Assembly (NCBI GenBank): GCA_012295275.1
Contig: CM022667.1
Span: 18,077,245 to 18,137,244 of the forward strand
Origin: Chrysomallon squamiferum
Taxonomy: Eukaryota; Mollusca; Gastropoda; Neomphalida; Peltospiridae
Reading direction: 5' to 3'
Length of the DNA stretch: 60,000 nt
Shown: in pieces, positions 54,332-60,000 of the stretch
Numbering within the stretch: position 1 is the stretch's first letter
Layout: each line of letters opens with the position of its first letter
Position numbers and translations under genes: made by a program
The notes under the pieces: model-generated
The model's database searches: none
Told to the model about the DNA's origin: nothing
The model's input: only the letters and a program-made list of their open reading frames with translations

Positions 54332-54900
54332 CATTTATCCATACTAAAAGGTTTTGATGATGAAGCACATATAATGACTTCTTTACTTGAACAACAGAGA
54401 AAAACAAAGTAAAATGTATGTGTGTTCTTACAGGACTGTCCAAGAGGAAGTTTAGATTTCCGCAGTGAGCAGTGTGCAGAGTTTAACAAGAAACCTTTCC
54501 GTGGCTGGCATTACAAGTGGAAACCTTACAGAGAAATCGAAGATGGTTTTTACAATATATATTATATTTTTTTATTATATATTTATTATATTTATGATAT
54601 GTTATGCTATATTATTTTAGTAATAGATTATATTATATTACATTTCATTTTATTAATATTTTGTATTTTATATTCTGCATTACATTGAGGTTGATTACAC
54701 TATTTTTATGTATTATATTATTATATTGATTATTTAGCTATGTTAAATCAGTCAACATACATTTAAGATAAAATCAGATATTCCCAAACTATCCACTTTA
54801 TGACAAAAGGGTACAAAGAATTACTTTTATTTAGTATTCAACTTTTTGTTACCTCATCCTGTTTTCAATTAACAAAACAATCTCTTAACAATTTTTAGAT

Positions 54901-54931
<31 letters not shown>

Positions 54932-57900
54932 GATTATAATTTAATCCCTATTTTTCCTACATTTAGACTAATAGTACATTATAATGTAATAAAAAGCAAT
55001 GTTGTGAACTAACTAATTGTTGTAGAGGAAGAACAGTGCAAGCTGTACTGCCAGGCTGAAAACTACAATTTCTTCTTTGCTCTGAGCAATGAGGTCAAAG
55101 ATGGAACACTTTGTAATGAGGATTCTGATGATATCTGCATTAAAGGTTCTTGTAAGGTAAGCGTGGTCATGTTAGACTATATTCCATGAATAATTATTGT
55201 AAAAGATGTATTAATGGTATCTTCATTAAAGGTTCTGTTAAGGTAAGTAAGCACATAATGGTAGGTAAAACCTATGTTATCTTATTAGACAAACAGTTAT
55301 TTCCTAAATACATTATTGATGATACTTGTATTAAAGGATCTTGTAAGGTAAATGTTGATATAGTTAATTCATTAGACCATGTTAAAAAATTATTTAAAAA
55401 ACAAAATGTATTAACAATATCTGTATTAAAGGTTCTTGTAATGTAAGACTATACTTCATGATAAATTATTTTTAAATATCTTCAGCTGATTAATTTATAT
55501 AATATTAAATGAAATTTCTTTTTAACATTTCGGAAACTGATATCAAAGAGTTCCATGTTTCTTGATTTTAGCATTGTTTCACTGGCGTACATGTTCTGTC
55601 TGTTATAAATCGGTGTTTTTCATGTTTACAGAGAGCTGGTTGTGATCTTATTGTTGAGTCACTTGCCAGAAAAGATCAGTGTGGTGTGTGCATGGGAGAT
55701 AACTCTACCTGTGATTTCATAAATGGGACTTTTACAGAACAAGCTATTCATAACAGTTAATATTGTTATTGTTGTAACACTTTTAATATAAATAACTCAG
55801 AAAAATGTGTGAGATATAAATATGATTAAATTTTATATTTTTTTTTTTTTTGTGAAAGAAGATGGACAATTGTTAAAAAATAAATGTTTTTCTCCCATTG
55901 TTAGTTTTTTGACTTCTGTAATTACAGTACATGAGTATTATCCTTTTTATTTTATGAGAAAAGAAAGATGGAGAAATATGCTGAAAGCAGTTACATACAT
56001 TTGCTTTAGATTTATATTTTAAATATAACATTCATCTCTAAGTAACACAAAATTCTGTTCTGTTACTAAAAATAATATTTATATTGCAGTCATGTATTTA
56101 TTTTAATCTCATTATCTTTATTTTTACAGCTTCGTTTCCTGTGGTGAGATTGCCAAAAGGGGCCCGGAGTATTTACATTCGTGAGAGATCTGTGGCACCA
56201 AACTACCTCTCGTTAAAAAATGTGTATGGAAAGTATTATCTGAATGGCAACTGGCGACTGGACTGGGGTGGGGTGTTTAATGTTAATGGAGTAAGATTTG
56301 TTTACAAAAGATTGTTTGACAAACCTGAATCCCTTTTCAGTGAGGGGCCTTTACACGAAGATCTTGTGCTGGAGGTAATTTGCTTAAAATATATTATACA
56401 TAACTGAATACCTATAATTATTTCAATATGGGGATGTTTGCATGAGTATGTGCCCATGTCAAGCTGTCTGTATGTCTTTGTGTTTGTATGTGTGTTTAAA
56501 CTAGTAATGGTTTTATTATTAATTACATTTTGAGTTAAATATCAGTCCATTAGTTGAAAAAGAAGTGTTGTTCATCCTCATAAATTATTATGATAAAAAA
56601 AAAATTATCTTCACTTAGTTATGTCTGTTTCATTCATTTTATTTTTTAAATGTTCTGTTTTAAAGCTATATTTTTTATTTTCAGCTTTTAGTACAAGGTC
56701 ATAATCCAGGTATTATTTATGAATACACAGTACCAAAGCTAGCTGAATATACCACACCTTTTCCCACCTGGAACACTTTTACCTGGACTGTTGTTTTGTC
56801 ATCATGCAGTGCAGACTGTGCTGGAGGTGTGTGCATGAAAATAATAACACTGTAAAATAACACTATAGTCAATATTTATATTCTCTAAGTTTAATGTTCG
56901 CTAGCAATGCATAATTATATATACATACATACATATATAAATATATATTTACTGTACATAGAAAGGATAATCATATTTATTTGTCATAAAAAGTCTATTT
57001 ATTACACATTTGTGTATTTACTTATCTACTTATCTACTGTCTATCTATCTGTCTGTCTTATAATTTATATTTATATTTATGTTTTTTATTTATTTATATA
57101 TACCAGGGGAGCAGATGTCATCAGCACACTGTAAACAAGATGATGGTGAGGAAGTTGACCCTCTATTCTGTAATCCCAAAACTCAACCAAAAACTGGAAT
57201 CTTTGCTTGTAACAAAAGACCTTGTAAGCCCAGGTGGGTCCCATTTAAATAAAGTTTACAATTTTGTCTACTTAGCAATAAGAATGTTGAAATTAATATT
57301 TATTTCCTTTATAATAGAATAATACAATGATGTTTTTCTTGTCAGATGGGAAGTGGAGCCCTGGAAGAGATGTTCTAAAACATGTGGAGGAGGAAAACAA
57401 AAAAGAAAAGTTATTTGTAAACAGAAAATGTCAGCAGACTTTGACAAGAAAGTACGTCGCAAATACTGTCGTCACTTGATTCGCCCAAGTAAACAACATC
57501 AGTGCAACACACAAGAATGTCCACCACGCTGGCACACTGCAAAGTGGTCGTTTGTGAGTGTTAATTAACTTCAGCTAAATGTAGATCATGAAACTGTTCT
57601 CAGATAATAAAATACAAACTGTGAAGATAATGTTTTTTTTATTAGTAATGGCCTGTTCTTGAAAACAGATACATGTTAAATGTAAGTTGATTAGTTAAGT
57701 ATTTCAATATATATGATCTGTAGAATTTTAGAGGTAATTACTGCATCCATAATTAAATTATATTATTTTAATATTATATTTTGGGTGAGTGTAAGTGTAT
57801 GTGTATAGGTGTGTGAGAATGATACTTGTTTTGATGTTTGTGTTTTGTTAGATTTGTTATGTAAATAACAAAATATTCTCCCTCTCAGTGTTCAGTTAGC

Positions 57901-59225
57901 TGTGGTAAGGGAACAAAATCAAGAGAGGTAACTTGTCGAAGCAAGACACAACATGGCCAGATTGTGTTACCTGACAGCATGTGTCAACCTCAGCCTCAGC
58001 CTCGAAAGTTCAGACCTTGTAGAGGCAAGCCATGCTTTAAACTTCACTTCCAGTGGGGGGTGTCTGCTTGGGGTCAGGTGTGTTAGTCATGTGACTGGAT
58101 TTTATTTAGAAACTCTTTAGACCTGCTGGCAATTTTAAGAACTGAAAGATAATCTTTTAAAGATATTTAAAAAAAAAAAATATTTGGTAAAATTATACAA
58201 AATATTTGAAAATTATCCTTCTATCATAAAAATGGAAACACATAATTTATTGTGTGTAATTAAATATACTAATAGCTACAACAATAATAATTTATATATA
58301 ATTATAAGAAAATATTGGTGTAAAACATATTTTTTTATCTCTTGAATTTTAACTGCCAGTGCATATAATGTCAAATACTTTCAAAAGAACTATTCATTGA
58401 GTTACAGGAGATAGCTTACTGTGTAAGTGTCAGTTTAACATTATTATCCACATTTACAAAGTTGTAGCTTAATATTATATTTTTCAGTGCTCAGTGACCT
58501 GTGGTCAAGGTCACAAGTCACGTACTTTAATATGCATGAAAAGGGACAAGACTGGACTCTGGGTGACAACACATCACCAGAATTGTTCAAGAGTGAGACA
58601 TCCAAAGATGTCACTAAAAGAGAAATGTGACAAAGAGCCATGTCTGGTGAAATACCCTGAGTGGTACACCTCTCCGTGGGCAAGGGTTAGTCACATATTG
58701 GTATTACTTCTATACACAGTATGTTATTTCAGCTTGACACTAGAGCCAGAGTCGGTGAAATATTATTATTTGTAGTTAACATTTATAATTATTTCATATT
58801 TTTCTTTTAATTTCACTTAATAATTTATTTGAATGTATTTTATTTTTCTATTTGTTCTTTTGATACTTTTTTATTTCTTGAAAAACATTCTTTCTTCATT
58901 TTTTCTTCCTTTTCTCACTTTCTTTTAAGTTGCAGTTTTTATTGCTATTTCATTTAAATTCAGTCATTTATTATTTTGTATCCTTCTTGCAAATATTCCA
59001 AATTTTCTTTTTCTTTCATTTGTTCATTCTTTCTTTCTTCTGTTACTTTTGTTCAGCCACAGTATTTTTACTGTTTTCAGTGTTCTGTCACTTGTGGGTT
59101 TGGTGAGAGGTCACGTCTTGTCCACTGTATTGACCGCAAACAACACCAACTGTCCACTGGATGTGATCCTCAGTTAAAACCAGCTGACCGAGAGTTGTGT
59201 CACCTGTCCGAGTGTCCAACTCCAG
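22738..59225 (+). CDS. ADAMTS16: ADAMTS16/18-type secreted metalloprotease, 22 exons visible, both ends missing
   Basis: Exons: 22738-22789, 24942-25285, 47738-47897, 48648-48826, 49348-49431, 50312-50471, 50967-51072, 51845-51982, 52433-52586, 52957-53055, 53437-53585, 53903-53966, 54434-54545, 55026-55156, 55632-55755, 56130-56374, 56685-56826, 57107-57233, 57346-57553, 57889-58077, 58488-58685, 59081-59225 (or 59234). Phases agree throughout, giving about 1103 codons. Vertebrate ADAMTS16 and 18 have about 1220. Order: prodomain, furin site RGRR, reprolysin domain with HEIGHNFGMFH, disintegrin-like, TSR1, Cys-rich, spacer, five more TSRs. The catalytic strings ([37 protein letters not shown]) look closer to ADAMTS16 than 18, though an invertebrate gene may predate that split. 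It should act in the extracellular matrix as a zinc protease. The signal-peptide and PLAC exons were not found. Confidence 0.92.
24799..24841. repeat. (GT)n microsatellite
   Basis: About 21 uninterrupted GT dinucleotides, 100 bp upstream of ADAMTS exon 24942. Confidence 0.95.
24942..25285 (+). CDS. ADAMTS16: ADAMTS prodomain exon (reprolysin propeptide)
   Basis: Starts [20 protein letters not shown] and contains [26 protein letters not shown] and ASFSNCHSL. These are the typical Pep_M12B features: a β-strand-rich start, H-L-x-L-x-x-N-x-x-L-x-x-x-F, C-x-Y-x-G, and S-x-C-x-x-L. A dibasic RSRRN sits between the two halves. The donor is GTAAGT in phase 0. Confidence 0.9.
25640..26200. repeat. 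Degenerate tandem repeat, about 65-80-bp units
   Basis: About seven or eight copies of TTTTAAAGATAACTTTACAC, followed by TTGGAGAAAATATA, AAACTGAACAATGATGAAAT and similar. Units differ by many substitutions and small indels. Confidence 0.75.
27192..28598. mobile_element. Old DNA element with diverged terminal inverted repeats
   Basis: The left end contains TCCCATTTGGTAGATTCCCA. The right end, read on the minus strand, contains TCCCATTTGGTAGAATCCCA. Both are followed by a CATTTCGTAGAAA/CATTTCATAGAAA block. The match spans about 45 bp with several differences. No transposase was recognised and target-site duplications are not clear. A younger Tigger-like element is nested inside. Confidence 0.55.
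27785..28445. mobile_element. Tigger/pogo-like non-autonomous element, 661 bp, nested
   Basis: The left end is CAATAATACCTCAGATTAAA and the right end on the minus strand is CAGTAACATCTCGCTTAACG. These fit the TcMar-Tigger end consensus (CAGTnnnACCTCGnTTAACGA), and TA flanks both sides (27783-27784, 28446-28447). No intact transposase frame is present. Confidence 0.7.
28872..28937. repeat. Dispersed repeat copy 1, flanked by a 32-bp direct repeat
   Basis: The sequence starting GCTGAGCTACATTTAGTAAA recurs at 31020-31083 with few differences. On either side of this copy a block containing ACATAGACAGAGGGAGGTAT occurs (about 28839-28870 and 28937-28968). Confidence 0.7.
28938..31019. other. ADAMTS intron stretch without distinct features
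   Basis: AT-rich intron sequence with (TTTC)n and (TTA)n runs near 29049-29118 and a small (AAC/AAT)n tract near 29409-29445. No exon or mobile-element signal was recognised. Confidence 0.5.
31020..31083. repeat. Dispersed repeat copy 2
   Basis: Matches 28872-28937: GCTGAGCTACATTTAGTAAA, then CATTGTAGCTTTGAGAC and CATTTGAAATTGAT. Small deletions distinguish the copies. Confidence 0.7.
31348..31391. repeat. (GT)n microsatellite
   Basis: GT run with one TTT interruption, followed by CATA/TACA repeats. Confidence 0.9.
31780..31995. repeat. Near-perfect palindrome with 85-bp arms and (TA)n-rich centre
   Basis: The arm 31780-31864 is the reverse complement of 31911-31995, with about one mismatch (TTGTTGTTC against TTGTTCTTC). 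The 46-bp spacer contains (AT)n. It could be a foldback-type mobile element or a local inverted duplication. No target duplication is clear. Confidence 0.85.
33026..33185. repeat. 37-bp tandem repeat, about four copies
   Basis: Units contain GAAGTAGCAGACAAGTGTTT. GAAGTAG occurs at 33077, 33114 and 33151, exactly 37 bp apart. Confidence 0.85.
33251..43372. repeat. 10-kb minisatellite, 40/44/64-bp units, in ADAMTS intron
   Basis: About 220 tandem units carry the core GTGTGTGGTGTTAAACATGG followed by ACTGTAGTACAGGTATAGAG. Three length classes exist: about 64 bp (with GTGAGACCACAGACAGCTGA), 44 bp (lacking that 20-bp insert) and 40 bp (ACAGATACAGAG end, perfectly periodic at 35391-35520). Long and diverged units dominate both flanks, and short homogeneous units fill the centre. 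From about 36800 to 40750 the units are broken by many small indels. Long minus-strand frames across it are a by-product of stop-free units and are not genes. Confidence 0.97.
43373..46562. other. ADAMTS intron stretch with weak repeats
   Basis: Roughly four diverged copies of a block of about 100 bp (TTTTAAAAACTAATACTGTT-type) at 43500-44040, then (TG)n at 44203-44250, T-rich DNA near 44620-44680, and AT-rich sequence. No exon was recognised. Confidence 0.55.
44203..44250. repeat. (TG)n microsatellite
   Basis: About 22 TG units with one TTTG interruption. Confidence 0.95.
46563..47066. repeat. 17-bp minisatellite, about 30 copies
   Basis: The unit is CAGACTGCAGTAACCCA, with variants CACCCA, CGCA and GACAACAGT. 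Most units contain CTGCAG. Minus-strand frames such as [13 protein letters not shown] are repeat read-through. Confidence 0.95.
47441..47682. repeat. (ATC/ATT)n trinucleotide-like repeat
   Basis: Interrupted ATC and ATT triplets lie just upstream of the next ADAMTS exon. They give spurious poly-Ile/His and, on the other strand, poly-Asp frames. Confidence 0.9.
47738..47897 (+). CDS. ADAMTS16: ADAMTS exon 3: C-terminal prodomain
   Basis: Encodes [20 protein letters not shown], then GIPHIIYS and [12 protein letters not shown]. This matches the conserved G-x-I-R-x-x-x-x-x-Y-x-I-x-P-L and H-x-L/I-Y-K/S pattern of ADAMTS propeptides. The acceptor is ATTGTAG and the donor GTAAGT leaves phase 1, joining to exon 48648 as Tyr-Thr-Asp. 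Confidence 0.9.
48320..48661 (+). repeat. 43-bp tandem repeat carrying the 3' splice site of the catalytic exon, eight copies
   Basis: Copies begin at 48320, 48363, 48406, 48449, 48492, 48535, 48577 and 48620. One unit (the sixth) is 42 bp. Each unit has ACTTTCAGTATTCACTTTTT, then GGTTTCAG/ACACAGATA. The last copy supplies the acceptor (TTTGTTTCAG) and first bases of exon 48648-48826. The other seven therefore contain equivalent pyrimidine tract plus AG signals. Confidence 0.95.
48648..51982 (+). CDS. ADAMTS16: ADAMTS exons 4-8: furin site and catalytic (reprolysin) domain
   Basis: Exons are 48648-48826, 49348-49431, 50312-50471, 50967-51072 and 51845-51982. RGRR (about residues 200-203 counting from the first visible exon) is the proprotein-convertase site. 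The mature domain starts near VETLVVVDK. The zinc motif HEIGHNFGMFH (about 357-367) has its Asn codon split by an intron. NIMSPT supplies the Met-turn. All residues needed for zinc binding and the general base (His357, Glu358, His361, His367) are present, so activity is expected. Confidence 0.95.
49490..49932. repeat. 40-bp minisatellite in ADAMTS intron, about 11 copies
   Basis: The unit is ATCATACTTGTAATGTTTAA followed by TCTTATGAAGTATGTAACAC, with substitutions and a few shortened copies. Confidence 0.9.
51110..51400. repeat. Degenerate repeat in the intron inside the zinc motif
   Basis: Four blocks (GCCAGTTTTGGGGAATTGAC, GCTAGTTTCTGGAAAATTAG, TCTAGTTTCTGGGAAGTGAA, GCTAATTTCTTGGAAATCAG) are spaced about 50-100 bp apart. 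CCAGTTTTGG also equals the start of the next exon with its acceptor (51842-51851), which may be chance. Confidence 0.5.
52433..53966 (+). CDS. ADAMTS16: ADAMTS exons 9-12: disintegrin-like domain and TSR1
   Basis: Exons are 52433-52586, 52957-53055, 53437-53585 and 53903-53966. The disintegrin-like part reads [17 protein letters not shown], then CQSLWCF and [15 protein letters not shown]. The next exon has [11 protein letters not shown] and the first thrombospondin repeat ([18 protein letters not shown]). The last ends the repeat with GGKPCQG and LCCLQ. WSxWSxW is the C-mannosylation type motif, and C-x-x-S-C-G the O-fucosylation type motif, of TSRs. Confidence 0.92.
52625..52890. repeat. Degenerate repeat of about 30 bp in ADAMTS intron
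   Basis: About six to eight copies around GATTGGCTGACTTAGT and TGAAATTTGATTGGCTG. Confidence 0.7.
53660..53725 (+). repeat. Decayed copies of TSR1 exon end plus donor
   Basis: TTACTGTGGTAGTCCAGT plus GTAAGT at the real exon end (53568-53591) recurs as TTTACTGTGGTGGTCCAGT plus GTAAAA at about 53668-53692. A shorter TTGCTTACTTTCAGTGTAAG follows at about 53708-53730. Confidence 0.75.
54285..54328. repeat. (TG)n microsatellite
   Basis: About 20 TG units, 100 bp upstream of the Cys-rich exon at 54434. Confidence 0.95.
54434..56374 (+). CDS. ADAMTS16: ADAMTS exons 13-16: Cys-rich domain and spacer
   Basis: Exons are 54434-54545, 55026-55156, 55632-55755 and 56130-56374. They contain [11 protein letters not shown] and HYKWKPY, then CKLYCQAE and VKDGTLC, then the [11 protein letters not shown] signature of the Cys-rich domain, then the spacer ([35 protein letters not shown]). 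The domain usually binds matrix or substrate. The donor of the first exon (GTTTTT) is weak. It was chosen because it alone keeps phase with the next exon. Confidence 0.88.
54905..54931. repeat. Poly(T) tract
   Basis: Uninterrupted run of about 27 T, 95 bp upstream of the exon at 55026. Confidence 0.95.
55205..55447 (+). repeat. Three decayed copies of a Cys-rich exon end with donor-like sites
   Basis: The real exon end (55126-55162, GATGATATCTGCATTAAAGG TTCTTGTAAG then GTAAGC) recurs at about 55213-55249 (then GTAAGT), 55320-55356 (then GTAAAT) and 55412-55447 (AATGTAAG). Spacing is about 85-107 bp. Confidence 0.85.
56685..59225 (+). CDS. ADAMTS16: ADAMTS exons 17-22: end of spacer and TSR2-TSR6
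   Basis: Exons are 56685-56826, 57107-57233, 57346-57553, 57889-58077, 58488-58685 and 59081-59225. Five TSRs begin at [64 protein letters not shown] and [15 protein letters not shown]. Introns repeatedly fall just before the C-S-V-T/S-C core in the last three, which fits repeat expansion. With TSR1 this makes six, as in vertebrate ADAMTS16/18. The final donor could be GTGTGT at 59226 or GTAAGA at 59235. The PLAC exon is expected downstream. Confidence 0.9.
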
Positions 59226-59263
59226 GTGTGTCCAGTAAGACATTTCATAACAACACTTTCTGA

Positions 59264-59720
59264 TTATTCCATTCCAAACCATGTTTCAGAGTCAGTATTT
59301 GTATATTTAAAAAATAAAATTAAGAGATATTCGTTGTGGCATTGCATTAAATGTTTTAATTTTAAGTTCCAACCCATGTTTTACAATCAATAATTTGATA
59401 TTTATTATAAAAAGAAGGAATTAAAAAAGTAGAAATATTCATTGAAGTAAACTATTAATTTCAAGTATGAACCCATATTTTACAGTCAGTATTTGTGATG
59501 CTTATTAAAAAATAAAGAAATATTTATTGTAGTACTGCAGTAAACTGTTTTAATTTCCAATATCAACTGATGTTCCAAGTCAGTGATTGTGCTTCTGTTA
59601 AAAATATAAATAAAGATAAGTGTATCCATTGTGGCACAACAGTAAACTGTTTAATTTCCAGTTTCAACATGCTCCAGTGTTTATAATATGCAATACCTAT
59701 TAATATAACAAATACAAAGA
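59264..59720. repeat. Degenerate tandem repeat of about 105 bp
   Basis: About five copies of a unit with AACCCATGTTTTACAGTCAG, then TATTTGT, AAAAATAAA and TTGTGGCA, then GTAAACTGTTTTAATTTCCA. It lies in the intron after the last visible TSR exon. Confidence 0.8.
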
Positions 59721-60000
59721 TAAGATTATTTGCTTTCTTTGTCACATGATAACTATTAATATGGTTCTCAAACTTCAGTTGAATGCAAAAATAAAATAAA
59801 GCATTAAATAAATGTGTGTTATTAAAATAAAAACTGGATTATTATTTAACAATAACTCCATGTAAAGATTCAGTGTTTAGCAGCATGGGGCTTTTCAAAT
59901 TTTTTATATTTGGTAATTGTTTGTTTTTATTATTATTTTTTTTATTTACACATGAACACATATAAACACACACCACAATAACAACAACAACAACACACAT
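59721..60000. other. Right-edge intron sequence
   Basis: AT-rich, ending in (CA)n/(ACA)n. No PLAC-domain exon is visible. Confidence 0.5.

Overview
This window is an AT-rich, intron-rich, repeat-laden piece of an animal nuclear genome. Three conserved bilaterian genes can be read by joining exons at GT/AG sites. The long introns, Tigger-like DNA transposons, many minisatellites and CA/TG/TA simple repeats suggest an invertebrate with a fairly large genome. A mollusc or another lophotrochozoan, or a chelicerate, would fit, but the sequence does not fix the lineage. No bacterial operon, CRISPR array, rRNA or tRNA gene was recognised.

Layout. (1) 93-5132, minus strand: the 5' half of JARID2, the PRC2 cofactor. 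Nine coding exons run from the start codon through a ubiquitin-interacting motif, the PRC2-methylated-lysine motif and the JmjN domain into the start of ARID. The rest of the gene lies off the left edge. (2) 5133-6642: a head-to-head intergenic region with the likely promoters of JARID2 (minus) and TMPPE (plus). (3) 6643-9807, plus strand: a complete five-exon TMPPE gene, a membrane-anchored metallophosphoesterase of about 460 aa. (4) 9808-22737: 3' UTR, then about 12 kb with no recognisable gene. It holds two minisatellites, one of them split by a mariner-type MITE with perfect terminal inverted repeats. (5) 22738-59225 and beyond, plus strand: a secreted ADAMTS metalloprotease of the ADAMTS16/18 group. 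Twenty-two exons are visible, about 1103 codons: prodomain, furin site, catalytic domain, disintegrin-like domain, TSR1, Cys-rich, spacer and TSR2-6. The signal-peptide exon and the C-terminal PLAC exon were not found. One prodomain intron is 22.4 kb long and contains a 10-kb minisatellite, a nested pair of DNA transposons and an 85-bp-arm palindrome.

The three genes have no evident shared pathway: chromatin repression, a membrane phosphoesterase, and extracellular-matrix proteolysis. JARID2 and TMPPE may share a bidirectional promoter.

The most unusual observation is a recurring pattern. At six places in all three genes, a short segment spanning an exon edge (an exon end with its splice site, or the stop codon with the 3' UTR) has been tandemly copied into the adjoining non-coding DNA. 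In the clearest case eight 43-bp copies each carry the 3' splice site of the ADAMTS catalytic exon, and the reading frame stays open, so alternative acceptors could insert 57 or 100 residues next to the furin site.
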